A DNA stretch of 64,000 bases from contig NZ_CP016464.1 of NCBI RefSeq assembly GCF_001713455.1, positions 3,892,001-3,956,000 on the forward strand. Reading direction: 5' to 3'. The translations under genes and the position numbers were made by a program. The DNA comes from Bosea sp. RAC05 (GTDB taxonomy: Bacteria; Pseudomonadota; Alphaproteobacteria; Rhizobiales; Beijerinckiaceae). The notes below the pieces were generated by a model. That model saw nothing but the letters and a program-made list of their open reading frames with translations, was not told the origin of the DNA and ran no database searches. Below, piece after piece: positions 8,961 through 17,644 of the stretch (positions are counted from its first letter, which is position 1; each line of letters begins with the position of its first letter).

Positions 8961-11033
8961 TCAGGCTGCCGAGGCCTTTGTCAGGAACACCTTCACCCGT
9001 TCGTCCACGAAAGTCGCATGGTGATCCAGGCGCAGCGCGGCCTGCGACACAGCCACGACCGCCTCGTCGGACGTGCTGATCAATGCGCGCGCGGCCGTGA
9101 CTCCCGACGAGACGGCCACACTGTCAGTCAAAGCCGAGGCGGCGCCATCTGCGATGATCCCCGTAACTTCGTTCTGGTCCTCGACCGCGTTGAGCACCTC
9201 AACCACAGCCGCGCCTATGGCATCAATCCTCGTCAGAATCGCATCGTTTGCGGCAATCGCGTTCTGCGACGCGGCCATGATGTCGCCGATCTGACTGCGG
9301 ATCTCGCTGGTGGCCATCGCCGTCTGGCCGGCAAGCTGCTTGACCTCGGAGGCGACCACGGCAAATCCCCTGCCCGCTTCGCCGGCGCGGGCGGCTTCGA
9401 TCGTGGCATTGAGAGCCAGCAGATTGGTCTGCGCCGCGATCGAGCCGATCAGCGTCACCACATTCCCGATCGTCTCTGCGCTACTGGCAAGGGCGCCCGT
9501 GATGCGGCTGCCCTCGGTCGCGCGGTGATGGGCGTCCTGGGCGACGCCATTGGCGTGGATGACGAGTCGCCCGATTTCGCGAATCGTTTCGCGCGAACGC
9601 GCTGCGGCGACAGCCAGACTGTGCGCTGAGCGACCCGAATGGCTTGCTCCCGCGTCGAGGTTTTCGATGCCGGCGCGCGCGGCCTCCGCAGTTTGCTGGA
9701 GACCAGCGGCCGTGCCGCGGAAGGTCCTGATCTCATGGAGCATGTCGTTGACGGCGCCACCGACGACATCGGCGAATTCGGCTGCCAGAACAGCCCGGGC
9801 CTCGGCTGCGTGCTGGGCTCGTCGGGTTTCCTCGGCGGCGTTGAGAGCAGCGGCAGCGCGCTTCTCAATCGTCAGCAGCCTGAGTTGCTCAAGAGCCTCG
9901 GCAACCTTTTCGATCTCGTCATGGCCGCGATAGCGAATTGGTGCCGCGGTCAGATCGCCCTGAGACATTCGCTGCAATCTCAGGGTGATCGCGTCGAGCG
10001 GCCGCGATACGCGTCGGTTGAACAAGACGGCAATCGCGGCGACGACGATCAGCGTGACGATCGCGATGATCGACGCCAGTAGGGATGAAACCTGTGCGCG
10101 CGCGACGTCATCGACGACAGCCGATTCGACACGGCTCTGCACCAAAGCGCGAAACTCGACGATGCTCGTCATTTTGGGCACATATTGGGCAGCGAACTCG
10201 GCCGTCGTCTGGCGGTAAGGCGCATTGCGCTCAGACAGGTCTACAATCTGGGCCGCAACAGCGCGGCTGGCGCCGAGATTCAGCGCCAGAGTATGCAAGA
10301 GAGGCTTGTCGGCCGCCAGCACCAGCTGTGATCGTTGGATCGACTGAACCAAGGCGTCGATATGGCCGTTGAGCCGGTGGTAATGTGCCAGCTCCGATGC
10401 GCTCAGTCGCCGCCCGGTCGCGAGCGGAGCGGTAAAGACAGAGCCGACCTGACCGACGATATCGCGCAGCTCTGTGGCACTGCGGATCGCGGCCAGAAGC
10501 GGCAGGCTGTCGGGACTCCCGCTCGCAACAAGTCCTTCAACGGCACGGAACGCTGGGTCGAGGCTTGGAATGGTACCGATCATGGCCTCGACTGCGCGAT
10601 TGAGGGCATCACCATTGCGCTCGCTCAAGGGTTTCGACGCCAGCAAATCCACCTCCGCGCGAGCCGCCGCGAGGCTGCTGCGGGCCGCGGCCACGGCGGA
10701 TCTGACATGCGCGGCGGCTGCAGAGCTGAGCCTCACGGCAGAGCCGTCGGCAGCGCGCAGGGCCGTGTCCGTCGCTTGCCTCGCATGGTCTAGGGCCATG
10801 CGGCGCTCCGTGGGGATCGGCAGATCGGTTCCGAGCACACCGTTGGTCGGCCCCCGCTCCGCCGACATGGCGGTTGCGGCAACCGAGATGTCGCGCAACG
10901 ACTCGGCCCCCGAACGCGCTTCGATGCCGAGCACGTAGAAGCGTCGCTCAGACAGCAGAACTCGCCCCGTCATCAAACCGCATGCGAGCAGAACGATGCC
11001 GGTGCCCAGCATGATGAATGTCGACGCGCGCAT
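8961..11033 (-). CDS. Methyl-accepting chemotaxis protein, large periplasmic sensor
   Basis: A 690-residue chemoreceptor. One transmembrane helix (about residues 5-26, [20 protein letters not shown]) and a second (about 315-340, [21 protein letters not shown]) enclose a helical periplasmic region of about 290 residues containing [14 protein letters not shown], which recalls the arginine-containing motif of helical NIT-type sensor domains. A HAMP domain follows ([17 protein letters not shown]), then the cytoplasmic signalling hairpin with the conserved tip [18 protein letters not shown]. No C-terminal CheR-binding pentapeptide is visible. GGGAGG lies before the ATG. The ligand is unknown; no flagellar or che genes lie close by. 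Confidence 0.9.
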   Translation of the reverse strand: MRASTFIMLGTGIVLLACGLMTGRVLLSERRFYVLGIEARSGAESLRDISVAATAMSAERGPTNGVLGTDLPIPTERRMALDHARQATDTALRAADGSAVRLSSAAAAHVRSAVAAARSSLAAARAEVDLLASKPLSERNGDALNRAVEAMIGTIPSLDPAFRAVEGLVASGSPDSLPLLAAIRSATELRDIVGQVGSVFTAPLATGRRLSASELAHYHRLNGHIDALVQSIQRSQLVLAADKPLLHTLALNLGASRAVAAQIVDLSERNAPYRQTTAEFAAQYVPKMTSIVEFRALVQSRVESAVVDDVARAQVSSLLASIIAIVTLIVVAAIAVLFNRRVSRPLDAITLRLQRMSQGDLTAAPIRYRGHDEIEKVAEALEQLRLLTIEKRAAAALNAAEETRRAQHAAEARAVLAAEFADVVGGAVNDMLHEIRTFRGTAAGLQQTAEAARAGIENLDAGASHSGRSAHSLAVAAARSRETIREIGRLVIHANGVAQDAHHRATEGSRITGALASSAETIGNVVTLIGSIAAQTNLLALNATIEAARAGEAGRGFAVVASEVKQLAGQTAMATSEIRSQIGDIMAASQNAIAANDAILTRIDAIGAAVVEVLNAVEDQNEVTGIIADGAASALTDSVAVSSGVTAARALISTSDEAVVAVSQAALRLDHHATFVDERVKVFLTKASAA

Positions 11034-11226
11034 GGTACCTCCCAGCCAACCATGACTAGGACTGCAAAATGCTTAACAACTTTAAGAGCGCTGAGATTTG
11101 CAGTCAGGAAATGACATAGCGCAACATTATCGACCCAGAACGCACTCCCGGCAGCTGCGTCATCCGGATCGCTCGCATGAGGGGAGAGGTCCCGTCAGCG
11201 GTTGCGGCGTCCCCACCAGGGCGTCC

Positions 11227-11247
11227 TGCTCGGGCTTGTCCCGAGCA
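11227..11247. repeat. Palindromic repeat TGCTCGGG-N5-CCCGAGCA
   Basis: Perfect 8-base arms around CTTGT. The same theme (TGCTCGGGCTTGwCCCGAG) recurs at 31359-31387 in this window, so this is a dispersed repeat rather than a chance hairpin. Such CGGGCTTG palindromes are common between genes in Rhizobiales. Confidence 0.7.
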
Positions 11248-11283
11248 TCTCGGGACCAGGGAGCGCCAGAACCGCGCCGCACA

Positions 11284-11426
11284 CCCCTCCCCCTTGTGGG
11301 GAAGGGGTGGGGGTGGTGCCGCTGTGTGAGCGGCTGCCGGAGTTGCAGGGACGGTCCACCTGACCTGCGCAGGACGCGCGCTGCTTTTCGCCCCCCACCC
11401 CTGCCCCTCCCCACAAGGGGGAGGGG
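11284..11426. repeat. Two-hairpin palindromic repeat element
   Basis: The left unit (11284-11307) is a hairpin of CCCCTCCCC and GGGGAAGGGG around a CTTGT-type loop, followed by GGGTGGGGGTGG; the right unit (11391-11426) reads CCCCCCACCCC and then CCCCTCCCC-ACAAG-GGGGAGGGG. The two units are inverted relative to each other, so the element can form two small hairpins or one long stem. A clearly related element lies inside uvrC at about 59789-59908. Confidence 0.75.
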
Positions 11427-11984
11427 TTCGCGCCCTCCCGCGAAACCGCACAGCCGTAATCCCCGCCCGCGCTCGCACGCAGGCGTCGAAAACGAGGGGC
11501 AGCGGAGCGCCGCGAGGCGCGTAGGTCTCAGTTCCGCATCCATTGAGCCAGGATGCGGCGCGGCGGGATTGAGCCACCCGTCGCACGCCCCGTGGCGCTC
11601 CGCTTGTCGGCGATTTTGGGCTCCGGGCCGCGCTTATCGGGTCAAGGGCCAGCCTCCGCCGCGAGCCCTCGGGCGCCAGTTCCCCTCATCGGGTTGTTGC
11701 GCCGTCCGGCATGGGACGAAGGTATGATGCCAACGACCGGTCCAGCGAGCTCCTCGCACAGGGGCCGTAGTACCCCCAGGGCGGTGCCCCGAAGCCTCCC
11801 GAGTCCAGCTCGCAAGGCTGGCCGCAGGCGCCGCGCCCACCCCCACCAACGGCTTGCCTTCCGGATGGCTGCCCCTCGGAGATGAGGTGATGGGAGGATA
11901 GGGGTGTGGCGGGCAGCGGGGATAAGATATTGGCTCCTCCCCTCGCGCCCTCGCCACAACCGCCACGCCCCTGCCATTCTCACT

Positions 11985-12006
11985 GATCTCGGGTCTGCCC
12001 GAGATC
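11985..12006. repeat. Hairpin GATCTCGGG-N4-CCCGAGATC
   Basis: Perfect 9-base inverted repeat with a TCTG loop, in the repeat-rich tract. No T-run follows, so it is not a convincing terminator. Confidence 0.55.
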
Positions 12007-12019
12007 AGCACTCAGAGTG

Positions 12020-12045
12020 TCGAAGTCGGCAACAGCCGACTTCGA
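12020..12045. repeat. Hairpin TCGAAGTCGGC-AACA-GCCGACTTCGA
   Basis: Perfect 11-base arms with an AACA loop. It lies 53 bases beyond the stop of the FGE-like gene on the minus strand and could stabilise or end that transcript, but lacks a U-tract; it may equally be part of the repeat cluster. Confidence 0.55.
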
Positions 12046-12098
12046 TGCGGGAGAGGGGTTCCCGCGACCTTCGCCGTCAGCGCGCGGAACACTCCCCC

Positions 12099-12812
12099 TC
12101 ACCCGTAAACGCAGCGAAAGCCGATATAGACCGCCGTGAAATCCGCGGCCTTCCACTGCGGGGCTTCGCTGCGGGTCTGGGCCGGGCAGTACCACCAGGA
12201 GCCGCCGGCGGTCAGCGCCTCGCTGCCGCGCCGGTCGGCGAGCCATTCCCAGAGATTGGCGCCCATGTCGTGGACGCCGTTGACGCCGCGCCGCGTCGCC
12301 CCCGTGGGAGCGTGCCGCTCCCAGACATCGCCAGCGGCGGGATCGGTGCCGGCGAGGTTCATGCCTGAAGGCTGGTCGCCGACGGGGAAGGGATAGGTCC
12401 GGCCGCGCTCATAGCCGTCGCTCGGGGCGGCGCGGCGCTCGGTGAAGGCGGCCTCGCGCCATTCGGCGAGCGTCGGCAGGCGCCCGCCCTTGGCCGCGCA
12501 ATAGTCGCGCGCCTCGAACCAGGTCAGATGCGCCGCCGGATCCGTCGGCTGCGCTGGCTTGCCCGAGGGGCTGCGATAGCTCCAGCCCGGCCGCCGCTGC
12601 CAGCCGCCGACATATTCATGCCCGCCGCCCTCGCGCTCGGCCGCCGTCTGCAAGCCGCGCGCGGCGGCATGGCGCGCGAAGGCCTCGACCGTGACCTCGG
12701 TGGCGTCGATCGCGAAGCCGCCGATCGCCACCGCGCCTTCGGGCGGGGCAGCCTGCGCCGTCCCCGCCAGCACCAGCCCGATCAGCCCCGCCCATCGCCA
12801 ACGCCGTGCCAT
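12099..12812 (-). CDS. Secreted formylglycine-generating-enzyme-like (SUMF1-fold) protein
   Basis: A 237-residue protein with a signal peptide (MARRWRWAGLIGLVLAGTAQA) and an FGE-sulfatase/SUMF1 domain over the rest: IDATEVTVEAFARHAAARG, HLTWFEARDYCAAKGGRLPTLAEW, VHDMGANLWEWLADR and a final GGSWWYCPAQT...YIGFRC. In true formylglycine-generating enzymes two cysteines lie in the motif after GGS; here the first position has Cys (WWYC) but the second seems replaced, so catalytic conversion of sulfatases is doubtful. The ATG at 12812 follows GGGAGGGG. No sulfatase gene is nearby. It may act as a structural or copper-binding member of this broad fold. Confidence 0.82.
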   Translation of the reverse strand: MARRWRWAGLIGLVLAGTAQAAPPEGAVAIGGFAIDATEVTVEAFARHAAARGLQTAAEREGGGHEYVGGWQRRPGWSYRSPSGKPAQPTDPAAHLTWFEARDYCAAKGGRLPTLAEWREAAFTERRAAPSDGYERGRTYPFPVGDQPSGMNLAGTDPAAGDVWERHAPTGATRRGVNGVHDMGANLWEWLADRRGSEALTAGGSWWYCPAQTRSEAPQWKAADFTAVYIGFRCVYG

Positions 12813-13072
12813 CCCGCATCCCCTCCCGTCGCGGAGCGGATGATGCAAGCGGGCCTCTGCGCCGCAAGCCGCGCATCGCCGCACCCACGCGGATGTGAAG
12901 ACGGGCCGTCCTTGCTGCGGGCACCCAGTCGCCGGCGCCCTCGTCCAAATGCGAGGCAAAGAGTCCAAGACTGGCGACCAAATAGATCGCGCCTTGTACA
13001 GCTCCCCTCTCCCATGGATAACTGGAGCCCGATGGCTAGTTCCGCATCCAATCAGATTAAGGGGTATCAGCG
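12813..13072. other. Gene-poor divergent region
   Basis: About 260 bases between the FGE-like gene and the orphan membrane protein. An ATG at 13032 with GGAG upstream opens a short frame in a different register from the following gene (see findings). Nothing else recognisable is seen. Confidence 0.4.
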
Positions 13073-13594
13073 TTGGGACTCCCGGGAGAGGCTGATAATG
13101 CTGCAGATGCCCCCTCCGCAGCGAGGTTCGATGTGGCCAAAGAGCAGTGGGGAAATGTTCTTCGAGTTCAAATACACTTCAACGAGGCGATACACCGAAC
13201 AAGGCAGCTTACAGCCACCGCCGTTTTAGCAGCATATGGCGCGGCTTTAGCCTATTTCGCGTCGAACACATTTAAATTCCTCGTCGTTCCTAGCACAGGG
13301 ATAACCATGCATTTTGCTACGCCACTGGTTATTCTCGCATGGATATTTCTATTCGTAGGCTATATGATCGACAGACACTACTACTTTCGAATGCTGGTTG
13401 CCGCAGTTGACGAAGCTGCCCAAGCCGAGCAAAAATATGACTTCCCTATAAAGCTATCGACGCGACTGTCCACGGCTGTAAAGCCACGGCAAGCCAAGCG
13501 AACCATCGCCATATTTTACGGAAGCGCTGTCTTTATTGGATTTGCAATTATTTGGGCCATCAACCATTTAACCGTTCTTGGCGTCAGCGGATAA
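13073..13594 (+). CDS. A/T-rich orphan membrane protein
   Basis: The frame encodes up to 173 residues with three hydrophobic segments (about residues 45-62 AVLAAYGAALAYFAS, 82-100 PLVILAWIFLFVGYMI and 146-166 IFYGSAVFIGFAIIWAI) and a polar helical stretch between the second and third. Base composition and codons (TTT, AAA, ATA, TTA) are much richer in A/T than in every neighbour, which suggests recent acquisition. The listed start is a TTG; a GTG near 13133 preceded by GAGG would give MAKEQWGNVLRV, and an ATG at 13032 is in another register. The layout recalls small two- or three-helix membrane effectors, but no family is recognised. Confidence 0.6.
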   Translation: MGLPGEADNAADAPSAARFDVAKEQWGNVLRVQIHFNEAIHRTRQLTATAVLAAYGAALAYFASNTFKFLVVPSTGITMHFATPLVILAWIFLFVGYMIDRHYYFRMLVAAVDEAAQAEQKYDFPIKLSTRLSTAVKPRQAKRTIAIFYGSAVFIGFAIIWAINHLTVLGVSG

Positions 13595-13640
13595 CGACCT
13601 CTAATGCCCTAAGGCAGAACGCCAAATCGAATTTTCTCCT

Positions 13641-14429
13641 TCACCGATTCCGTCGCTCCCCCCGCAGCGTCGCGAGCCCTATCCCGACCGCATCGAAGCC
13701 GCCATCGACCGCCAGCACCTGGCCGGTGACATAGCTCGCCTGCTCGCTGCACAGGAAGAAGATCGAGGCCGCCAGCTCCTCCTCCAGCCCATAGCGGGCG
13801 AGCGGGATCGCGTCGCGGTAATCGGCGCGGATCTCGGCCGAATGCACCGCCTTGGCCATCGCGGTGTCGACCGGGCCGGGCGCGACCGCGTTCACCCGGA
13901 TGCCGAGCGAGGCGAGCTCGGCCGCCTGCTGCTTGGTGAGATGGGCGAGCGCCGCCTTCGAGGTGCCGTAAGCGACGCGCAGCGTCGAGGCGCGCAAGCC
14001 CGAGATCGAGGTGATGTTGACGATGGCGCCGCCGCCGGTTTCCGCCATCAGCGGGGCGGCGAGCTGCGTCATCAGGAAGGGCCCGGTGAGGTTCACCGCC
14101 ATGACGCGGTTCCACTCGGCGAGCGTCGTCTCCAGCAGCGGCTTGAACACGGCCGTGCCGGCATTGTTGACCAGCGCGTCGAGCCGCCCGAAGCGGGCGG
14201 TCAGCGCCGTAAAAGCCGCCTCGACGGCATCGGGATCGGACACGTCGCAGGGCAGCGCCAGCGTCGCCTCCGGACGGCCGAGCGCGGCGACGGCCTTCGC
14301 CAGCAGCTCGCTCTCGATGTCGAGCAGGGCGACTGTCCAGCCCTCCTCGAGGAAGCGCCTGGCGGTGGCGAGCCCGATGCCGCGCGCGGCGCCGGTGACG
14401 AGGGCGACCTTGATGCTGTCCTGAGGCAT
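13641..14429 (-). CDS. Short-chain dehydrogenase/reductase (FabG-like)
   Basis: A 262-residue NAD(P)-dependent oxidoreductase of the classical SDR family. The cofactor loop is TGAARGIG (residues 12-19), NNAG follows at about residue 90, and the catalytic YxxxK is in AYGTSKAALAHL near residue 158; VNAVAPGPVDTAMAK and the C-terminal VTGQVLAVDGGF are typical of FabG or glucose-dehydrogenase-like enzymes. The ATG at 14429 was taken because the longer frame upstream is arginine-rich and unlike the family. Substrate not determinable; it stands alone between the orphan membrane gene and rplS. Confidence 0.88.
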   Translation of the reverse strand: MPQDSIKVALVTGAARGIGLATARRFLEEGWTVALLDIESELLAKAVAALGRPEATLALPCDVSDPDAVEAAFTALTARFGRLDALVNNAGTAVFKPLLETTLAEWNRVMAVNLTGPFLMTQLAAPLMAETGGGAIVNITSISGLRASTLRVAYGTSKAALAHLTKQQAAELASLGIRVNAVAPGPVDTAMAKAVHSAEIRADYRDAIPLARYGLEEELAASIFFLCSEQASYVTGQVLAVDGGFDAVGIGLATLRGERRNR

Positions 14430-14650
14430 GATGCGTTTCGACCCGGTTTCTGTCAGTCTGGTTGGTGACAGCCTATGCATTGCGGCGCAGGCGTCGCCAA
14501 GCCGGACCGGCGCGCTCCAGCGCACGGGCGGCGCGTTTCGAGACCCGCTCGACAAGCCGCGCCTTCTCCTGTATGGCCCGCGCACTCAACTGAAAACAGC
14601 GTGCCGAACGCCCGCGCAGCCAAGCGCGACAACGGCAATTGGAGAGACCC

Positions 14651-15046
14651 GTGAACATCATCGAACAGCTCGACCAGGAACAGGTCGCCAAGCTCAGCGA
14701 AGGCCGCGAGATCCCGCACTTCCAGCCCGGCGACACCGTGCAGGTCAACGTGAAGGTCAAGGAAGGCGAGCGCAGCCGCGTGCAGGCCTATGAGGGCGTC
14801 TGCATCGCCCGCAACGGCGGCGGCCTGAACCAGAGCTTCACCGTCCGCAAGATCAGCTATGGCGAGGGCGTCGAGCGCGTCTTCCCGCTGTTTTCGCCCA
14901 ACCTCGATTCGATCAAGGTCATCCGCAAGGGCAAGGTGCGCCGCGCTAAGCTCTATTATCTGCGTGATCGCCGCGGCAAGTCGGCCCGCATCGCCGAGCG
15001 CGTCGAGGCCCGCCCCGCCAAGGGCGCCAAGGCCGACGCCAAGTAA
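14651..15046 (+). CDS. rplS: 50S ribosomal protein L19
   Basis: L19 lies at the 30S-50S interface of the ribosome. The 131-residue product begins [15 protein letters not shown] and contains the family core [56 protein letters not shown] and [18 protein letters not shown]. The C-terminus carries the Ala/Lys-rich tail often seen in alphaproteobacteria. The start is a GTG at 14651 with TTGGAGAG upstream, giving the canonical N-terminus. trmD, its usual neighbour, is not here. A strong terminator follows. Confidence 0.97.
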   Translation: MNIIEQLDQEQVAKLSEGREIPHFQPGDTVQVNVKVKEGERSRVQAYEGVCIARNGGGLNQSFTVRKISYGEGVERVFPLFSPNLDSIKVIRKGKVRRAKLYYLRDRRGKSARIAERVEARPAKGAKADAK

Positions 15047-15088
15047 GATTGCGCCAAGTCAGAATTTCGCCTCTGGCGATACGATAGC

Positions 15089-15116
15089 GAACGCGGTCCC
15101 TCGGGCCGCGTTTTTC
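15089..15116 (+). terminator. Rho-independent terminator of rplS
   Basis: Hairpin ACGCGGTCCC-TCGGGCCGCGT directly followed by TTTTT, about 45 bases after the rplS stop. A stable stem plus U-run in the right orientation. Confidence 0.85.
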
Positions 15117-15141
15117 GTTGGTGATGGGGCCGTCGCCGGGC

Positions 15142-16320
15142 TCAGCCCCGAAGCCGCGCCAGCAGTGCCGCAACGTCACCGGCGGTGTGATAGAGCCCGA
15201 AGCCGACGCGCAGCCGGTCGCCGCGGACATCGGTGATGATGCCGGCCTCATGCAGGGCGCTGTGGCATGCCCCGGCCTGCTCGTGCCGGAAGGTCAGGAA
15301 GTTGCCGCGATCAGCCTCGCTCTCCACCACCAGATGGGCGGGCGCGAGCACGGGATGCCGCAGAGCCGGCAGGCCTTCAAGGAAGAGCGCCTGCAGGGCC
15401 CGCGCATGCGCCTGCGCCACGCCGGCATCGAGGCCGTGCTCCGCCATCCAGGCCAGCACGGCGTCGAAGCGGTAGAGCCCCGAGGGGTCGAAGGTCGCGC
15501 CCATGAAGCGCCAGCCCCCCTCCGCATAGGCGACCTCGTCCTGCGGCCCGGCCAGCGCGCCGAAGGCGGCATACCAGCCCGTGTCGCGCGGGCGCGGCGC
15601 GACGCCTGGCGGGCTGTGCAGGAAGCAGATGCCCTCCCCGCCCATCGCGTATTTGTAGCCGCCGGCGAGATAGAAGGCGCGGTCCGCCACGGGCGCCAGA
15701 TCGGTCGGGCGCGCCATGAAGCCGTGATAGCCGTCGATCACGATCAGCCGCTCGGGGGCGACGAGCGCCTCGACCAGACCGGGCAGGTCCGGCAGGGCAT
15801 AGCCGGAATTGAACAAAACCTGGCTGACGAAGACGAGGTCGATCCGCCCGGCCTCGCGCCCAGCCGCGACCAGCCGCGCGGTGAAGCTCTCGAACGGCTC
15901 CGCCGGGACGATCACGAGCTCGATCAGCCCCTCTTCGGCGAGGCGCTGCGTCTGGCGCCGGAAGGAGTGGAACTCGCCATCGCTGGTGAGGATGCGGACC
16001 GGCCGGCCCGGCACGCAGCAGGACAGCAGGCGATTGACGAACTCATGGGTGTTGGGCGCCAGCGCCAGCGACTCCGGCGACGGCAGGTTGAGATGCCGCG
16101 CGATTCCCGCCGAGACCCGCCCCCAGACCGGCCCCAGCACCTCGCCCCATTTGTCGTCGACGAGGCGGGCGGCATCGTCCCAGCAGCGGATCTGCGCCGC
16201 GCGCGTCACGTCCGGCCAGAAATGGTGGCTGTGCGCGGCGACATGCAGCCGGCCCACGGCCGCCTGCCGGAAACGCGAAAAATGCTGGGAAAGGTCGAGT
16301 GGAAACGCCTGTTCTGTCAT
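15142..16320 (-). CDS. kynU: Kynureninase-like class V aminotransferase
   Basis: A 392-residue PLP enzyme of fold type I, class V. The cofactor lysine is in LAGGYKYAMGGEG, near residue 222, matching the GxGYKYxxGGxG motif of kynureninases; the phosphate-side aspartate is in LIVIDGYHGF. N-terminal LHVAAHSHHFWPDV is also a kynureninase-type feature. It is divergently placed from tryptophan 2,3-dioxygenase across an 89-base A/T-rich spacer, which supports kynurenine cleavage to anthranilate and alanine. Sequence alone would also allow a related desulfurase-like or epimerase-like class V enzyme, so the name leans on context. Formamidase is not present nearby. Confidence 0.72.
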   Translation of the reverse strand: MTEQAFPLDLSQHFSRFRQAAVGRLHVAAHSHHFWPDVTRAAQIRCWDDAARLVDDKWGEVLGPVWGRVSAGIARHLNLPSPESLALAPNTHEFVNRLLSCCVPGRPVRILTSDGEFHSFRRQTQRLAEEGLIELVIVPAEPFESFTARLVAAGREAGRIDLVFVSQVLFNSGYALPDLPGLVEALVAPERLIVIDGYHGFMARPTDLAPVADRAFYLAGGYKYAMGGEGICFLHSPPGVAPRPRDTGWYAAFGALAGPQDEVAYAEGGWRFMGATFDPSGLYRFDAVLAWMAEHGLDAGVAQAHARALQALFLEGLPALRHPVLAPAHLVVESEADRGNFLTFRHEQAGACHSALHEAGIITDVRGDRLRVGFGLYHTAGDVAALLARLRG

Positions 16321-16362
16321 GCCTGACGCGGCTCCCGCCTTGTGCGCTGCGCCAAATACTTT

Positions 16363-16380
16363 AAGTTTAAAATATAACTT
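16363..16380. promoter_or_regulatory. Candidate operator in the divergent kynU-kynA region
   Basis: AAGTTTAAAATATAACTT has inverted arms AAGTT (16363-16367) and AACTT (16376-16380) in an otherwise G/C-rich window. It lies 29 bases before the kynA start and 43 bases from kynU, where an Lrp- or MarR-type tryptophan/kynurenine regulator would act on both genes. The regulator itself is not in the window. Confidence 0.5.
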
Positions 16381-16409
16381 GTCGAGCCCGGAGGCGGGGG
16401 AAACGCGTC

Positions 16410-17264
16410 ATGAGTCAGAGCGAGCACGGCGGACAATCCGAGAGCCGGATCGAGCCCGGCATGACCACCGATTTTCGCCAGCGCATGAGCTATGGCGACT
16501 ATCTCGGGCTCGACCTCCTGCTCTCCGCCCAGAAGCCGCTGAGCGACGCCCCCGACGAGCCGCTCTTCATCACCATCCACCAGGTCCAGGAGCTCTGGCT
16601 CAAGCTCTGCGTGCACGAGATCGACGGCGCCATCGCCGCGATCCGCAAGGACGAGCTGTCGCCCGCCTTCAAGTCGCTGGCGCGCGTCTCGCGCATCCAG
16701 TCGCAGCTCGTCGCCGCCTGGGACGTGCTCTCGACCATGACGCCGGCGGATTATCTCGCCTTCCGCCCCTCGCTCGGCGAATCCTCCGGCTTCCAGTCCT
16801 GGCAGTATCGCGCGCTCGAATTCCGCCTGGGCGCCAAGGACCCGCGCATGCTCGCGGTCCACAAGCATCACCCGGCGGCCCATGCGCTGCTGGAGAACGC
16901 CTATCGCGAGCCCAGCCTCTATGACGAGGCGATCCTGCTCCTGGCGCGACGCGGCCTGCCGGTGCCAGCGGCCTGCGTCGAGCGCGACTGGCGCGAGCCT
17001 CACCCCTTCGATGCCGGCCTGCGCGATGTCTGGCTCGGCATCTATCGCGAGAACCGCCAGCATTTCGATCTCTACGAACTGGCGGAGGAACTGGTCGACA
17101 TCGAGGACCAGTTCCAGCAATGGCGCTTCCGCCACATGAAGACGGTCGAGCGCATCATCGGCTTCAAGACGGGCACCGGCGGCTCGTCGGGCGTGCAGTT
17201 CCTGCGCACCGCCCTCGAGCGCCGCTTCTTCCCCGAGCTCTGGGACCTGCGCGGACAGCTTTGA
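16410..17264 (+). CDS. kynA: Tryptophan 2,3-dioxygenase
   Basis: A 284-residue heme enzyme that opens the indole ring of L-tryptophan to N-formylkynurenine, first step of the kynurenine route. Family motifs in order: MSYGDYLGLDLLLSAQ, LFITIHQVQELWLKL with the substrate-binding histidine, SRIQSQLVAAWDVLSTMTP, FRPSLGESSGFQSWQYR, and at the C-terminus QWRFRHMKTVERIIGFKTG and GTGGSSGVQFL. The length is normal for bacterial enzymes. The ATG at 16410 is preceded by GGAGGCGGGGG. It is divergent from kynU and they probably form one small regulon. Confidence 0.96.
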   Translation: MSQSEHGGQSESRIEPGMTTDFRQRMSYGDYLGLDLLLSAQKPLSDAPDEPLFITIHQVQELWLKLCVHEIDGAIAAIRKDELSPAFKSLARVSRIQSQLVAAWDVLSTMTPADYLAFRPSLGESSGFQSWQYRALEFRLGAKDPRMLAVHKHHPAAHALLENAYREPSLYDEAILLLARRGLPVPAACVERDWREPHPFDAGLRDVWLGIYRENRQHFDLYELAEELVDIEDQFQQWRFRHMKTVERIIGFKTGTGGSSGVQFLRTALERRFFPELWDLRGQL

Positions 17265-17360
17265 CGGCGCCCGGAGCGGCGGCGTTCAGGCCGTCAGCTG
17301 GGGCCTGGCATGTCCCTGCCTCGCATTGCCCGGCCAGTCTGGAACTGTTAGAACCGGCTC

Positions 17361-17537
17361 ATGACGAAGCGCCCCGCGAGCGAGCATGGCCGGCTCTGCG
17401 TGGTTCGCCGCGAGGTGAACCTGCGCCGCATGCCCACGACGCAAGGCTTCGCGGCCCTGCACGACCATGCCCGGCTGCCCTGGCGCTTCTTCGGCCGCTT
17501 CACCGCCTCGATCGCCGCAGGCCTTAGCCGCGCCTGA
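17361..17537 (+). CDS. Possible small hypothetical protein (58 aa)
   Basis: An ATG-started frame between kynA and leuC encodes 58 residues ([20 protein letters not shown]...), basic and without membrane segments or known motifs. No clear ribosome site precedes it. It could equally be untranslated leader ahead of leuC; the 380-base gap otherwise shows nothing recognisable. Confidence 0.22.
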   Translation: MTKRPASEHGRLCVVRREVNLRRMPTTQGFAALHDHARLPWRFFGRFTASIAAGLSRA

Positions 17538-17644
17538 GACCCGCGCCGTGCGCGGGCGACAGGCGAATGCGTTCTGCGAGCCGGCTCCCGGAGCCGGCCC
17601 TTTCCACGATCCCATCGATCCCCAGCCACCGAGGCTTTAGCGCC

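Larger units (their letters stand above)
11034..12098. other. 1 kb gene-free tract rich in palindromic repeats
   Basis: No reading frame here has a recognisable domain, ribosome site or sensible composition. The first 60 bases are the chemoreceptor leader. The rest is a patchwork of hairpin-forming repeats (11227-11247, 11284-11426, 11985-12006, 12020-12045) and C/G-rich debris. Small overlapping frames on both strands are low-complexity and look spurious. Confidence 0.7.

Noticed and set aside
11098..12011. Several overlapping frames of 70-210 residues in the repeat tract
   Set aside because: They arise from palindromic G/C repeats, show no ribosome sites and no domain on any strand.
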